From the NCBI GenBank assembly GCA_036679405.1, contig JAVBVZ010000047.1:37770-101769 (forward strand): DNA of 64,000 bases. The letters are read 5' to 3'. The notes beneath the pieces are model-generated. The model was given only the letters and a program-made list of their open reading frames with translations. It was not told the DNA's origin and made no database searches. Below are positions 30,965 through 39,960 of the stretch, piece by piece. How positions within the stretch are numbered: position 1 is the first letter of the stretch; each line of letters begins with the position of its first letter. A program made the position numbers and the translations under genes. The DNA is from JAEYKI01 sp036679405 (GTDB lineage: Bacteria > Bacillota > Clostridia > Christensenellales > Christensenellaceae).

Positions 30965-32447
30965 TGATCTCCTCCACAAAAGCGCGGATCATTTCTTTAA
31001 GTTCGCTTTTTTCTATGGCGCCCGTATGGCGGACTTGTTTCGTTTTCAACTCTGCAATACGTCCGGGAACCTCCGTATGCGCGAGCGCCGCCAAAGTGCC
31101 CGCCTGCTCAAAAATATCCCCGGCCGGCTCTTCTCCCGTAAGGGACCCGAGCACATCCGGCACAAACTTAAACGGGTTCGCGGTAGAGGCGACCACAGTG
31201 GGCAGCGGATCTTTTTCGCCGCGCAGATACTCTTCATACACAGCCCAGGCCACCGCGGTATGGGTGTCCAGCAGATACCCGTACTCTTCAAACACGTCTT
31301 TGATGGTCTGCGCCGTCTTCTCATCGTCACAATAGTCCGCCCAGAAGTCCACCTTCATTTTTTCGACAACGCTTTGCGGGACTTTATATTCCCCCTGTTT
31401 TTTAAGGGAATCCATCCAGGCGGAAACCGCCGCCTCGTCCCGGTCGCACAGCTCAAAAAGCAGGCGCTCTAAATTGCTGGAAATGAGGATGTCCATGGAA
31501 GGGGACATGGTTTTATAAAAATCACGGTTCGCGCTGTATTCACCACGGTTGAAAAAGTCGGTCAGCACATTGTTTCTGTTGGAGGCGCAAACCAGCCTGC
31601 GGACAGGAAGCCCCATCTGCTTCGCGTAATACGCCGCCAGGATATTCCCAAAATTTCCGGTGGGCACAACAATATCGATCAGCCCGCCGGGAACAACTTT
31701 TTTTTCGGCCGCAAGCTTTGCGTAAGCATATACATAATAGGCAATCTGGGGAACCAGCCGTCCAAAATTGATAGAGTTGGCTGAAGAAAGGTGGTACCCC
31801 GCATCCAAAATTTCTTTTGTAAACGCCTCGTCCGCGAACAGCTCCTTTACCCCGGTCTGCGCATCGTCAAAATTGCCGTGGACCGCGCAGGCAAGAACGT
31901 TTCCGCCCTCCTGGGTGACCATCTGCAGCTTTTGCATATCCGAAACGCCCCGGCTGGGGAACAGGACGACAATGGCCGTTCCATCCACATCCCGAAAGCC
32001 TTCCATGGCCGCTTTTCCGGTATCCCCGGAGGTCGCCGTTAAAATAAGTACTTTTTTTCCGTCCGGCTGCCGGCGCATAGCCTTTTGCATCAGGCGGGGC
32101 AACACCTGCAGCGCCATGTCCTTGAACGCCAAAGTAGGCCCGTGCCAAAGTTCCATGATATATGCGCCGTCCAGCGCCGCAAGGGGCGCGACCTGCGTTG
32201 TGTCAAATCCCGCATAGGCGTCCACGGCCAGCGCGAGCAGTTCGTCCTTTGGAATGTCAAAAAACATGGAAAGGACTTCTGCCGCCGTATGCGCATAGCC
32301 TTTTTCCGAGAGTTTGATGATCTCCCCCATGTCCAGCACAGGGAAAGTCTCAGGGACAAACAGACCGCCGTCGCCGGCGATCCCTTTTAAAACGGCGCCC
32401 AGCGCCGGCATTTTTATGTTCTTGTTTCTGGTGCTGATCACATCCAT
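30954..32447 (-). CDS. thrC: Threonine synthase
   Basis: The 497-residue protein matches the longer form of threonine synthase: MDVISTRNKNIKM at the start, GDGGLFVPETFP, LWHGPTLAFKDMALQ with the PLP lysine in FKD, TATSGDTGKAAMEGF, and VPTGNFGNILAAYYAKQMG. It converts O-phosphohomoserine to threonine with pyridoxal phosphate. The start is the ATG at 32447 after GGAGAAAT; a frame extending upstream is not supported by a ribosome site. It overlaps trpS by 11 bases. No other threonine-pathway gene is nearby. The 156-base leader upstream is rich in hairpins. Confidence 0.95.
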   Translation of the reverse strand: MDVISTRNKNIKMPALGAVLKGIAGDGGLFVPETFPVLDMGEIIKLSEKGYAHTAAEVLSMFFDIPKDELLALAVDAYAGFDTTQVAPLAALDGAYIMELWHGPTLAFKDMALQVLPRLMQKAMRRQPDGKKVLILTATSGDTGKAAMEGFRDVDGTAIVVLFPSRGVSDMQKLQMVTQEGGNVLACAVHGNFDDAQTGVKELFADEAFTKEILDAGYHLSSANSINFGRLVPQIAYYVYAYAKLAAEKKVVPGGLIDIVVPTGNFGNILAAYYAKQMGLPVRRLVCASNRNNVLTDFFNRGEYSANRDFYKTMSPSMDILISSNLERLLFELCDRDEAAVSAWMDSLKKQGEYKVPQSVVEKMKVDFWADYCDDEKTAQTIKDVFEEYGYLLDTHTAVAWAVYEEYLRGEKDPLPTVVASTANPFKFVPDVLGSLTGEEPAGDIFEQAGTLAALAHTEVPGRIAELKTKQVRHTGAIEKSELKEMIRAFVEEINGR

Positions 32448-32603
32448 CGTATTTCTCCGTTCATATATCCAAAAAGCCGTCCGCTTTTTTGGATCAGGCA
32501 GCAGGTTGCCTCCCGCTTTTGCGGGGCACGTCCGCCCCGACCTTAAGCGGGCCCGCATATAAAGGACAAGGGGCCTGCCGCTTCTTGGTATAAGGCCATC
32601 TGA
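32448..32603 (-). promoter_or_regulatory. Hairpin-rich leader of thrC-trpS
   Basis: Read on the minus strand, this interval holds a stem of AAGCGG/CCGCTT type, then GGGGC-GGACGT-GCCCC, then AGGCA-ACCTGC-TGCCT. Last comes a terminator-like hairpin at 32467-32494 (ATCCAAAAAAGC with GCTTTTTGGAT) 20 bases before the thrC ATG. It looks like an attenuator or an internal terminator after the P-loop gene. It lacks the T-box AGGGUGG core and I could not assign it to a riboswitch class. Confidence 0.45.
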
Positions 32604-33014
32604 TCAGATGATATATTTCTTCATGCAATCCGGTGCCTGTTTGGGGTCGCCGCTGACAATGATGACCGCCTTTAAGTTGTTCTTTTCAGTCAGATCTTCC
32701 AGCTTGTGCATCAGATCTTCAAGTTCGCTCACATCTTTTTGGAGGATTTTTAAAAAAGCGTCCACATAGATGGATTCAATATCAAAGTTCTGAGAAACCA
32801 TCCCGCATACAAAACCGTAGAATTCTCCGGGTCCGCTGATGCCGTATTCCTTTACGTCCACAAAGCGGATCTGGTGCACCACGTCATACATATAGCGTTT
32901 ATCGTCATCAATAAACACCACGTCGCCCTTGGCCTGCTTCATGTCCTCATTAGCAAGATCAATAAGCCTTTTGGTTTTCCCGGTCCCTTTTTCAGAATAG
33001 ATTAACTGTATCAT
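32604..33014 (-). CDS. Small P-loop protein of unknown function
   Basis: The 136-residue product begins MIQLIYSEKGTGKTKRLIDLAN with a Walker A motif at 7-14. VVFIDDDKRYMYDV follows near 32-45, and the C-terminal strand LKAVIIVSGD resembles a sensor or Walker B region. It is far shorter than typical P-loop ATPases. Similar stand-alone proteins are seen in Clostridia without a known role. A GGGGGAG site precedes the ATG. It lies 33 bases after gpmI in the same direction, and could be expressed with the glycolytic genes. Confidence 0.75.
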   Translation of the reverse strand: MIQLIYSEKGTGKTKRLIDLANEDMKQAKGDVVFIDDDKRYMYDVVHQIRFVDVKEYGISGPGEFYGFVCGMVSQNFDIESIYVDAFLKILQKDVSELEDLMHKLEDLTEKNNLKAVIIVSGDPKQAPDCMKKYII

Positions 33015-33047
33015 AGGAATCTCCCCCTTATCATAATATAAACTTTT

Positions 33048-34604
33048 TTACAAAGCCCCGTCTTCAATCAATGTGCTGCCGGTCATTTCTTCCGGCTGTT
33101 TGATTCCCATGATCTGAAGAATGGTGGGCGCAAGGTCTGCCAGTATGCCCCCTGTGCGAAGATGGGCATTTTTGTATTTTTCGGAAACTAGAATGCAGGG
33201 CACCGGATTGGTGGTATGCGCGGTAAAGGCACCGCCCGTCTCCGGATCTATCATTTCATCCGCATTTCCGTGGTCCGCTGTGATAAGCACGCTGCCCCCC
33301 ACCTCAAGAATGGCCGAAACCACACGGTTAAGGCAGGCGTCTACTGCGCGCACCGCGTCCTGCGCGGCCGTAAGAATGCCCGAATGTCCGACCATATCAC
33401 AGTTGGCATAGTTCATGATCATCACATCGTAGGCCCTCGACTCAATCAGCTCGACGGCTTTGTCCGTCACTTCATACGCGCTCATTTCCGGCTGCAGGTC
33501 ATACGTGGCCACCTTGGGAGAAGGGATCAGAAAACGGTCCTCTCCTCCGTTTGGCGTTTCCACGCCGCCGTTAAAAAAGAAAGTGACATGCGCGTATTTT
33601 TCCGTTTCCGCAATGCGGAACTGTTTTTTATTGTTTTTGCTTAAAACTTCGCCCAGCGTATTTTTAAGCGTCTGCGGGCTGTATGCCACGTGAATGTTTT
33701 CAAACGTTGCATCGTATTGCGTCATGGAAACGTAATGCACGTTAAAATACCCGTTTTTCCGCACAAAACCCTCGAAATCCGGCTGAATAAAGGTGCGGGT
33801 GATCTCCCTCGCCCGGTCGGGCCGGAAGTTAAAGCAAATAATGGAATCATCCTTTTTGATCCGGGCAACCGGCCGGCTGTCCCGCATGATCACGCAGGGA
33901 ATAACAAATTCGTCCATCACCTTATTATCATACGAGCGCTGCATGGCGGTCTCCCCGTCCGGAGCGCTGTCGCCTTCGCCCAGGACCATTGCGTTATACG
34001 CTTTTTCTTCCCGGTCCCAGCGGTTGTCGCGGTCCATGGAATAATAACGGCCCATTACGGTCGCGATCCGTCCCGCGCCGATCTCTTTTATTTTTTCTTC
34101 AAGCTGCCCGATATAGCATTTCCCGCTGTCCGGCGGAACATCCCGCCCGTCCATAAAGCAGTGGATATATGTCCGGTCCGCCAAACCGTTTTGCTTGGCC
34201 AATTTAAGCAGCGCATACAGGTGGTTTTGGTGGCTGTGTACGCCGCCGTCCGACAAAAGGCCCATCAGATGAAGATCCGTACCTTTTTCCTTTGCGTTTT
34301 TCATTGCACCCAGCAGCACGGGATTTGAAAAGAAATCTCCATCTTCTATCGACTTGGTAATGCGGGTCAGTTCCTGGTACACCACGCGGCCTGCGCCGAT
34401 ATTCAAATGTCCGACTTCCGAATTGCCCATCTGGCAGTCGGGCAGGCCGACCGAACGGCCGCTCGCGCCCAGCTGGGTAAAAGGATATTCACGCATCAGG
34501 CGGAATATATTGGGGGCCGTCTCCTCGCTGATCGCATCTCCCTCTGAGGGCTCGGCCAGTCCAAAACCGTCCATGATGATAAGTGCTGTAAAATCTTTAT
34601 TCAT
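33048..34604 (-). CDS. gpmI: 2,3-bisphosphoglycerate-independent phosphoglycerate mutase
   Basis: The 518-residue length and motifs match the alkaline-phosphatase-superfamily mutase: ALIIMDGFGLAEPSEGDAI, CQMGNSEVGHLNIGAGR with the nucleophilic Ser, DGRDVPP, GRYYSMDRDNRW and the metal-binding TADHGNAD. It interconverts 3- and 2-phosphoglycerate using two manganese ions. It starts 10 bases after tpiA, with AAAGGAGAACC before the ATG, and completes the pgk-tpiA-gpmI glycolytic run. No enolase or gap gene is in the window. Confidence 0.97.
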   Translation of the reverse strand: MNKDFTALIIMDGFGLAEPSEGDAISEETAPNIFRLMREYPFTQLGASGRSVGLPDCQMGNSEVGHLNIGAGRVVYQELTRITKSIEDGDFFSNPVLLGAMKNAKEKGTDLHLMGLLSDGGVHSHQNHLYALLKLAKQNGLADRTYIHCFMDGRDVPPDSGKCYIGQLEEKIKEIGAGRIATVMGRYYSMDRDNRWDREEKAYNAMVLGEGDSAPDGETAMQRSYDNKVMDEFVIPCVIMRDSRPVARIKKDDSIICFNFRPDRAREITRTFIQPDFEGFVRKNGYFNVHYVSMTQYDATFENIHVAYSPQTLKNTLGEVLSKNNKKQFRIAETEKYAHVTFFFNGGVETPNGGEDRFLIPSPKVATYDLQPEMSAYEVTDKAVELIESRAYDVMIMNYANCDMVGHSGILTAAQDAVRAVDACLNRVVSAILEVGGSVLITADHGNADEMIDPETGGAFTAHTTNPVPCILVSEKYKNAHLRTGGILADLAPTILQIMGIKQPEEMTGSTLIEDGAL

Positions 34605-34614
34605 GGGTTCTCCT

Positions 34615-35358
34615 TTAATAATTGACGACCTTCGAAAAATCTTCGGCCTTCAGGCTGGCCCCGCCGATCAGCCCTCCGTCGATATCCGGCATAGCCATCA
34701 GTTCGGCGGCATTCTTGGGGTTCATGCTGCCGCCGTACTGGATGCGGATGCTTTGCGCCGCAGCGCCGAACACTTCCCGCACCGCTTTGCGTATGACGGC
34801 GATGGTATCGTTTGCATCCTGGCTGGTCGCCGTTTTTCCGGTCCCGATGGCCCATATAGGCTCATAGGCAATCACCAGGCCGGCAACCTGCTCTTCCGCA
34901 AGGCCTTCCAGCGCCAGCTTGGTCTGCATGGCTACCACTTCGGCCGTTATGCCTTTTTCCCGCTCCAAAAGCGTCTCTCCTACACAGATAATAGGTTTCA
35001 GGCCGGCCGCAAGGCTTGCCTTGACTTTTTTATTTACGGTTTCATCCGTTTCCGCAAAATACTGGCGGCGTTCCGAATGGCCGATGATCACATATTCCAC
35101 GCCCAGCGCCAACAGCATCTGCACAGAGACCTCTCCCGTATAAGCGCCGCTTTGCTCAAAATGGACGTTTTGCGCGCCCAAACGGATATTGCTGCCCGAA
35201 AGGGCGCGTGCCGCTTCGGCCAGACAAACAAACGGGGGACAAACCACTACGTCGCAGGAAGCATCTTTGACCAGCGGCCTGAGCGCGCCAATCAGTTCCG
35301 CCGTTTCTTCGGGCGTTTTGTTCATCTTCCAGTTTCCTGCTATTATTGCTTTTCTCAT
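34615..35358 (-). CDS. tpiA: Triosephosphate isomerase
   Basis: At 247 residues this is a standard TIM-barrel triosephosphate isomerase. The catalytic residues are in GNWKMNKT (Lys), IIGHSERRQYF (His) and AYEPIWAIGTG (Glu), and the phosphate loop GGASLKAEDF lies near the C-terminus. It interconverts dihydroxyacetone phosphate and glyceraldehyde 3-phosphate. The gene lies between pgk and gpmI, 76 bases after pgk. A hairpin at 35401-35424 in that gap may adjust its expression relative to pgk. Confidence 0.97.
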   Translation of the reverse strand: MRKAIIAGNWKMNKTPEETAELIGALRPLVKDASCDVVVCPPFVCLAEAARALSGSNIRLGAQNVHFEQSGAYTGEVSVQMLLALGVEYVIIGHSERRQYFAETDETVNKKVKASLAAGLKPIICVGETLLEREKGITAEVVAMQTKLALEGLAEEQVAGLVIAYEPIWAIGTGKTATSQDANDTIAVIRKAVREVFGAAAQSIRIQYGGSMNPKNAAELMAMPDIDGGLIGGASLKAEDFSKVVNY

Positions 35359-35400
35359 GTATAACGTTCTCCCATAATTTTTAATCTTTTTATAAATTCA

Positions 35401-35424
35401 CCTGCCCCGGCAAACCGGAGCAGG
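35401..35424. terminator. Hairpin between pgk and tpiA
   Basis: CCTGCCCCGG and CCGGAGCAGG pair around a 4-base loop with one mismatch, ten bases after the pgk stop. On the minus strand no T-run follows, so it is more likely an mRNA-stability or processing hairpin than a full terminator. Confidence 0.5.
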
Positions 35425-35434
35425 TTTATATTTC

Positions 35435-36622
35435 TTATTCTTTATCGTTTAAAGCCGCAATTCCGGGCAGTTCCTTCCCTTCCATGTACTCCAGGGAGGC
35501 GCCGCCTCCGGTGGAAATATGGGTCATTTTATCCGCGAACCCCAGTTTTTTGACTGCGGCCGCGCTGTCTCCGCCTCCGATGATCGTGATCCCCTGCGCT
35601 TCTGAAAGGGCTTGTGCGACCGCCTTGGTGCCGGCCGCAAAGGCGGGCATTTCAAACACGCCCATCGGGCCGTTCCAAAGAATGGTCTTTGCCTGCTTTA
35701 ACTCCGTTGCAAAAAGCATACGGGTGGAAGGGCCGATGTCCATGGTCATCATATTTTGCGGAATGGATTCAACGGGCACAATGGTATTTTTTGCGTCTGC
35801 CGAAAATTCGTCCGCCACCACGAAGTCTACCGGAAAGAGAATCTTTATACCCTTGCGTTTTGCGTCTGCAATAATCTTTTTAGCCGTATCCAGCGTTTCC
35901 GGGTCGAAAAGCGACTTGCCTATTTCATAGCCCTGCGCGGCTACAAAGGTGTTGGCCATGCCGCCGCCGATGATCAGGCAGTCCACGATCTGCATCAGGT
36001 TCTCAATGACCCCGATCTTGTCTTTTACTTTGGCGCCGCCGAGTATGGCAATAAAGGGACGCTCCGGATTTTCCAGGGCCTTGCCCAGGAAATCCAGTTC
36101 TTTCTGGATCAGGAATCCGGCGACCGCAGGCAGATATTTTGTGACGCCCGCCGTGGAGGCATGCGCGCGGTGCGCCGTGCCGAATGCGTCGTTCACATAC
36201 ACGTCCGCCAGCGAAGCAAGCTCTTTGGCAAACGCCGGATCGTTGGCGGTTTCTTCTTTATGAAAGCGCAGGTTTTCCAAAAGGACAATCTCGCCTTCTT
36301 TCACTGAATCCACCGCTGCCTTTGCTTCCGGGCCCACGCAATCTTTGGCAAAAATCACTTTTACGCCCGAAAGCTGCTCCAGGCGCGCCACCAGGGGGGC
36401 AAGGGAAAAATCCGGGTTGGCTACGCCTTTCGGCCGCCCGAGATGCGAACAAAGGATCACCTTTGCATTGTTTTCAAGCAGATATTTAATGGTGGGCATT
36501 GCCGCGACCATTCTCGTATCGTCTGTAATTTCCTTGTTTTCATTCAAGGGAACATTAAAGTCTACCCTTACGAGCACCTTTTTTCCCCGGACATCAATAT
36601 CCTTTACTGTTTTTTTTGCCAT
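35435..36622 (-). CDS. pgk: Phosphoglycerate kinase
   Basis: The 395-residue product is a complete phosphoglycerate kinase: VLVRVDFNVPL, SHLGRPKG, GGAKVKDKIGVI, WNGPMGVFE and the nucleotide site GGGDSAAAV. It makes ATP from 1,3-bisphosphoglycerate. AAAGGAG precedes the ATG at 36622, and a minus-strand TATAAT at 36682-36687 could be its -10. It is first in the pgk-tpiA-gpmI operon. The usual upstream partner gap is missing here. Confidence 0.97.
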   Translation of the reverse strand: MAKKTVKDIDVRGKKVLVRVDFNVPLNENKEITDDTRMVAAMPTIKYLLENNAKVILCSHLGRPKGVANPDFSLAPLVARLEQLSGVKVIFAKDCVGPEAKAAVDSVKEGEIVLLENLRFHKEETANDPAFAKELASLADVYVNDAFGTAHRAHASTAGVTKYLPAVAGFLIQKELDFLGKALENPERPFIAILGGAKVKDKIGVIENLMQIVDCLIIGGGMANTFVAAQGYEIGKSLFDPETLDTAKKIIADAKRKGIKILFPVDFVVADEFSADAKNTIVPVESIPQNMMTMDIGPSTRMLFATELKQAKTILWNGPMGVFEMPAFAAGTKAVAQALSEAQGITIIGGGDSAAAVKKLGFADKMTHISTGGGASLEYMEGKELPGIAALNDKE

Positions 36623-36761
36623 ATGATTACGCTGCTCCTTTTAAAACTTTATTCAATAACAACCTGTTTTTGTATACGCTTATTATAATGATTATTCTAT
36701 AGAAATTTCTTCAATAAATCAAGCATTTCGGCCTTAAAACCCGCTTTACCCCGCGCTTTTC

Positions 36762-38387
36762 TTATTTTGTAAACAAATCCCCCTGCAGAATCTCGCTTGC
36801 TATGTTGGTACAATGGTCCGCAACACGCTCCATATTGTGGATGATATCCGTATAAATGGCGCTGGCCGAAGGCTTGCATTCTCCCTTGGAAAGCCGCTTT
36901 AAATGAGATTTTGTAAACTTCTTCTCCAGTTTGTCCACCTTGGGCTCTATTTGGAGAACCTCTTCGGCCGCCAGCCTGTCTGAATTTTTAAGGGACGCAA
37001 TCGCCTGGGAAAGCGCGGTCTTCACATGAGAACTGATAAGCTCAACTTCCGAAATCGCATTTTTGGAAAAAGATATGTTCTTGTCTATCCGCCTTAAAGC
37101 GGCCTGGGCAATGTTTTCGCTGTGGTCGGAGACCCGCTCAAGGTCGATGGTGATTTTCATAAGCTGCATCACGATGCGGCTGTCCACCGCCGACATTTCT
37201 ACCTGTGCCAGACTGGACAGGTATTCCATAATGGACTGCGAAAGGCTGTCTACCACCTGCTCGTTTTCCGTCACTTCCCGTGCGAGTTTTTCTTTTTTAT
37301 TGACAAACGAGATCACCGAATTGTTGAAATTTTCAAACGTGTAGTCCGCAACGCGGATCACTTCCTTAATGGACTGCCCTACCGCTACGGCCGGCAGAGC
37401 AACATTGTCTTTATCAATGAATCTAAGCTGTTTCCTGGTTTTTTTCTGATCTTCTCCGCGGATGATAAAATTGGACGCCCGGACCAGAACCTGCGGGAAG
37501 CCTATCAGGATGGCCGTGGTCGTAATATTAAACAGCGTGTGGAAGTTTGCAAGCTGCCGCACGGCATCGTCAGGGCTCCATGACTTGACCCAGTCCACAA
37601 TAGGCAAAAATGCCAGCAGCACCGAGAAGACCGCAACGCCTATAATATTGAAGAACAAAAAGGCCACCGCCGTCCGCTTGGCGGTTTTGCCCGCGCTCAG
37701 ACTGGCCAGGATGGCCGTGATACAGGTGCCCAGATTGAGCCCCAATATGACGTATACGGCTGAATCCAGCCCCAGGATCCCCTGCAGGGCAAAGGCCTGT
37801 ATGATGCCCATGGTGGCGCTGGAACTCTGAATGACCATGGTGACCAGCAAGCCTGCCAGCAGGCCGATAAGCGGATTTGAAAAAGAGGAAAGCAGATTGA
37901 TAAACGGTTCCCATTCCCTTAACGGAAGCACCGCTTCGGACATGATGTTCATGCCCACAAACAAGATGCCGAGCCCGCCGATGATCTGCCCGACCCGCTG
38001 CACATAACGCCGCTTGAAAAAAAGCATCATCACCACGCCCGCAAACAAAATGGCCGGGGCTAAACGGGTGATTTTAAAAGCAATCATCTGGGCGGTGACC
38101 GTGGTACCGATATTGGCGCCCATTCCGACAAAAATACCCTGCGACATGGTCATGAGGCCTGCGTTCACAAACCCGACCACCATGACGGTGGTGGCGCTGG
38201 AACTCTGGATGACGGCCGTAACGCCCGCCCCCAGTCCCACCGCCGCAAAACGGTTGGACGTGAGCGTCTCAAGGCCTTTACGCAGTTTGTCGCCCGCGGC
38301 CGCCTCCAGGCCGTCCGACATCAGCTTCATTCCGAACAAAAATAATCCGAGCCCGCCGAACAACGCCAGTATTTCAAAAAACTCCAT
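36762..38387 (-). CDS. Na/Pi cotransporter with C-terminal PhoU-like domain
   Basis: The 541-residue product has two copies of the Na/Pi cotransport repeat (PF02690), each with the QSSSAT signature: QSSSATTVMVVGFVNAG and QSSSATMGIIQAFALQG. About eight or nine membrane segments run to residue 310. The part from about 340 is helical and PhoU-like (IVMQLMKITIDLERVSDHSENIA and NMERVADHCTNIA), which likely senses phosphate status. It would import phosphate with sodium. GGAGGAG precedes the ATG. No phosphate-regulon genes accompany it. Confidence 0.93.
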   Translation of the reverse strand: MEFFEILALFGGLGLFLFGMKLMSDGLEAAAGDKLRKGLETLTSNRFAAVGLGAGVTAVIQSSSATTVMVVGFVNAGLMTMSQGIFVGMGANIGTTVTAQMIAFKITRLAPAILFAGVVMMLFFKRRYVQRVGQIIGGLGILFVGMNIMSEAVLPLREWEPFINLLSSFSNPLIGLLAGLLVTMVIQSSSATMGIIQAFALQGILGLDSAVYVILGLNLGTCITAILASLSAGKTAKRTAVAFLFFNIIGVAVFSVLLAFLPIVDWVKSWSPDDAVRQLANFHTLFNITTTAILIGFPQVLVRASNFIIRGEDQKKTRKQLRFIDKDNVALPAVAVGQSIKEVIRVADYTFENFNNSVISFVNKKEKLAREVTENEQVVDSLSQSIMEYLSSLAQVEMSAVDSRIVMQLMKITIDLERVSDHSENIAQAALRRIDKNISFSKNAISEVELISSHVKTALSQAIASLKNSDRLAAEEVLQIEPKVDKLEKKFTKSHLKRLSKGECKPSASAIYTDIIHNMERVADHCTNIASEILQGDLFTK

Positions 38388-38420
38388 CTAAAAAACTCCT
38401 CCAAAAAAACCTGCCGGCTT

Positions 38421-38885
38421 CTAGTTTAAATCAAAATATCGATTGGCCCTGAGCGCTTCATAAACGCCCACGCAAACGGCATTGGAAAGATTTAAACAGC
38501 GTTGGTCCCCATACATGGGGATCCGCACGCATTTTTCGCGGTTTGAAGCCAGTATGCGCTCGTCCAGTCCTGCCGTTTCCTTCCCGAAAATCAAAAAACA
38601 GCCGTCGGGATAACCGGCGCGGTCAAACCGTTTTTGCGCCTTGGTCGTAAAGTATAAAAAAACGCCGTCAGGATTTTTCTGCCAAAATTCATCGATGCTG
38701 TCGTACATCTTTAATTTCAAATCTTTCCAATAATCCAGTCCGGCGCGCCTTATATGTTTTTCATCCAGGGAAAACCCCATTGGTTTTATGATATGCAGTG
38801 TTGTATCCGTAACCACACATGTTCTTGCTATATTGCCCGTATTCTGCGGGATCTCGGGTTCCACCAGTACAACGTTGAGTGCCAC
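38421..38885 (-). CDS. trmL: tRNA (cytidine(34)-2'-O)-methyltransferase
   Basis: The 154-residue protein is a SPOUT-fold methyltransferase of the TrmL/YibK type. It has LNVVLVEPEIPQNTGNIARTC at the N-terminus, FLIFGKETAGLDERIL for the knot, and RIPMYGDQRCLNLSNAVCVGVYEAL for the cofactor-binding end. TrmL methylates the ribose of the wobble base in tRNA-Leu. The start is GTG at 38885, six bases after GAGGG. It lies just upstream of the Na/Pi cotransporter gene and may be cotranscribed with it. Confidence 0.95.
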   Translation of the reverse strand: MALNVVLVEPEIPQNTGNIARTCVVTDTTLHIIKPMGFSLDEKHIRRAGLDYWKDLKLKMYDSIDEFWQKNPDGVFLYFTTKAQKRFDRAGYPDGCFLIFGKETAGLDERILASNREKCVRIPMYGDQRCLNLSNAVCVGVYEALRANRYFDLN

Positions 38886-39018
38886 TTTTTTCCCTCATTA
38901 ACTATTGATTCCGCGGGCGCAAAAGATTTTTTACACCCAACCAATGTTAATTATATGTTAAATCCGCTTTGATTTCAAGAATGCGTGTCAAATTCTTATG
39001 CTGCGGCACACTTTTTTA

Positions 39019-39078
39019 AAAAAAGAGCCTGCACAAAGTGCAGACTGATTTTGCAAAAATTATTTTCAGAGGCTTTTT
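39019..39078. terminator. Branched terminator between the HAD gene and trmL
   Basis: An outer AAGAGCC/GGCTTTTTT stem encloses two inner hairpins, CTGCAC-AAA-GTGCAG and CTGA...TCAG. T-runs occur on both strands. It most likely ends the amino-acid operon on the minus strand. The remaining 38886-39018 shows no gene. Confidence 0.65.
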
Positions 39079-39108
39079 TATGCGCAGAGCGTCCGGAGCA
39101 ACGCACCG

Positions 39109-39960
39109 CTACTGCGCGTTTTCGCCGCCCTGCGGTTCCTCATTTTCTCCAAATACATACCGGCTGATCGCGCAGGCAACGCCGCTTTCCCAGACAGGAA
39201 GCGTGATTGCGTCCGCAATTCTTTTAACGTCGTCCATCGCATTGCCCATGGCAACGCCCATTCCTGCCGCGCGGATCATTTCGTAGTCGTTCATGGAATC
39301 TCCCACCGCCAAAACGTTTTGCATGGAGATCCCCATTTTAGCCGCAACGCTCCTGAGCGCTTTGCCCTTGTTGACGCCTTTGCGGGTGAATTCAAAATGG
39401 AGCGCCTCCCCCCTGACCACGTCAAAGTAACCAAGGTTTCGCGCAACGGCCGCAATTTCGGGATGGCGGCTGTCGTTTTCCGTACTGGCCACAAACTTCA
39501 TTGCGCCGCCGCCCACCGATTCCAGGATTTCCTCCAGGCTGCCGCGGTACTGGACCAGCCCGGATTCGAGCGCGCTTTTTCCCCATTTATGAAAAAGGAT
39601 TTCGTCGTAATCATTTTTTGTGCAGTATATCTTATCTCCGCAATATACATACCGCTTGGTCTCAAAATCCCCCATGGCGCGGTACGCTTCCGCAAGATGT
39701 TTGGGATTGATCGCGTCGCTGTATATGCTTTTGCCCTCCTCACGCACATCCGCACCGTTACATAAAATGGCCGCGGGCGCGGATGCAAGCTTCGAAAGCC
39801 ATGCACGCGCGGAAGGATACAGCCTTCCGGTCGCAATTATCACCGGGACTCCGGCTTGCTGCGCGCGGCGGATCGCCGCCCGGTCTTTTAGCGAAACGCG
39901 CTGGTCTTCGGGGATCAGGGTCCCATCGAGATCGAGCGCAATCATTTTAACTGTGTTCAT
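39109..39960 (-). CDS. Cof-type HAD phosphatase
   Basis: The 283-residue protein has motif I MIALDLDGTLI, motif II IIATGRL, and motif IV LAVGDSMNDYEMI followed by GVAMGNA, with a Cof (class IIB) cap between. This is the second such enzyme in the window, with the other at 15456-16271. The start is the ATG at 39960; a TTG two codons earlier is possible. It overlaps the end of the upstream aminotransferase gene by 14 bases and is the last gene of the amino-acid operon. Its substrate is unknown. Confidence 0.87.
   Translation of the reverse strand: MNTVKMIALDLDGTLIPEDQRVSLKDRAAIRRAQQAGVPVIIATGRLYPSARAWLSKLASAPAAILCNGADVREEGKSIYSDAINPKHLAEAYRAMGDFETKRYVYCGDKIYCTKNDYDEILFHKWGKSALESGLVQYRGSLEEILESVGGGAMKFVASTENDSRHPEIAAVARNLGYFDVVRGEALHFEFTRKGVNKGKALRSVAAKMGISMQNVLAVGDSMNDYEMIRAAGMGVAMGNAMDDVKRIADAITLPVWESGVACAISRYVFGENEEPQGGENAQ

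Noticed and set aside
32448..32603. T-box riboswitch before thrC-trpS
   Set aside because: The conserved antiterminator core (AGGGUGG) and specifier loop could not be found.
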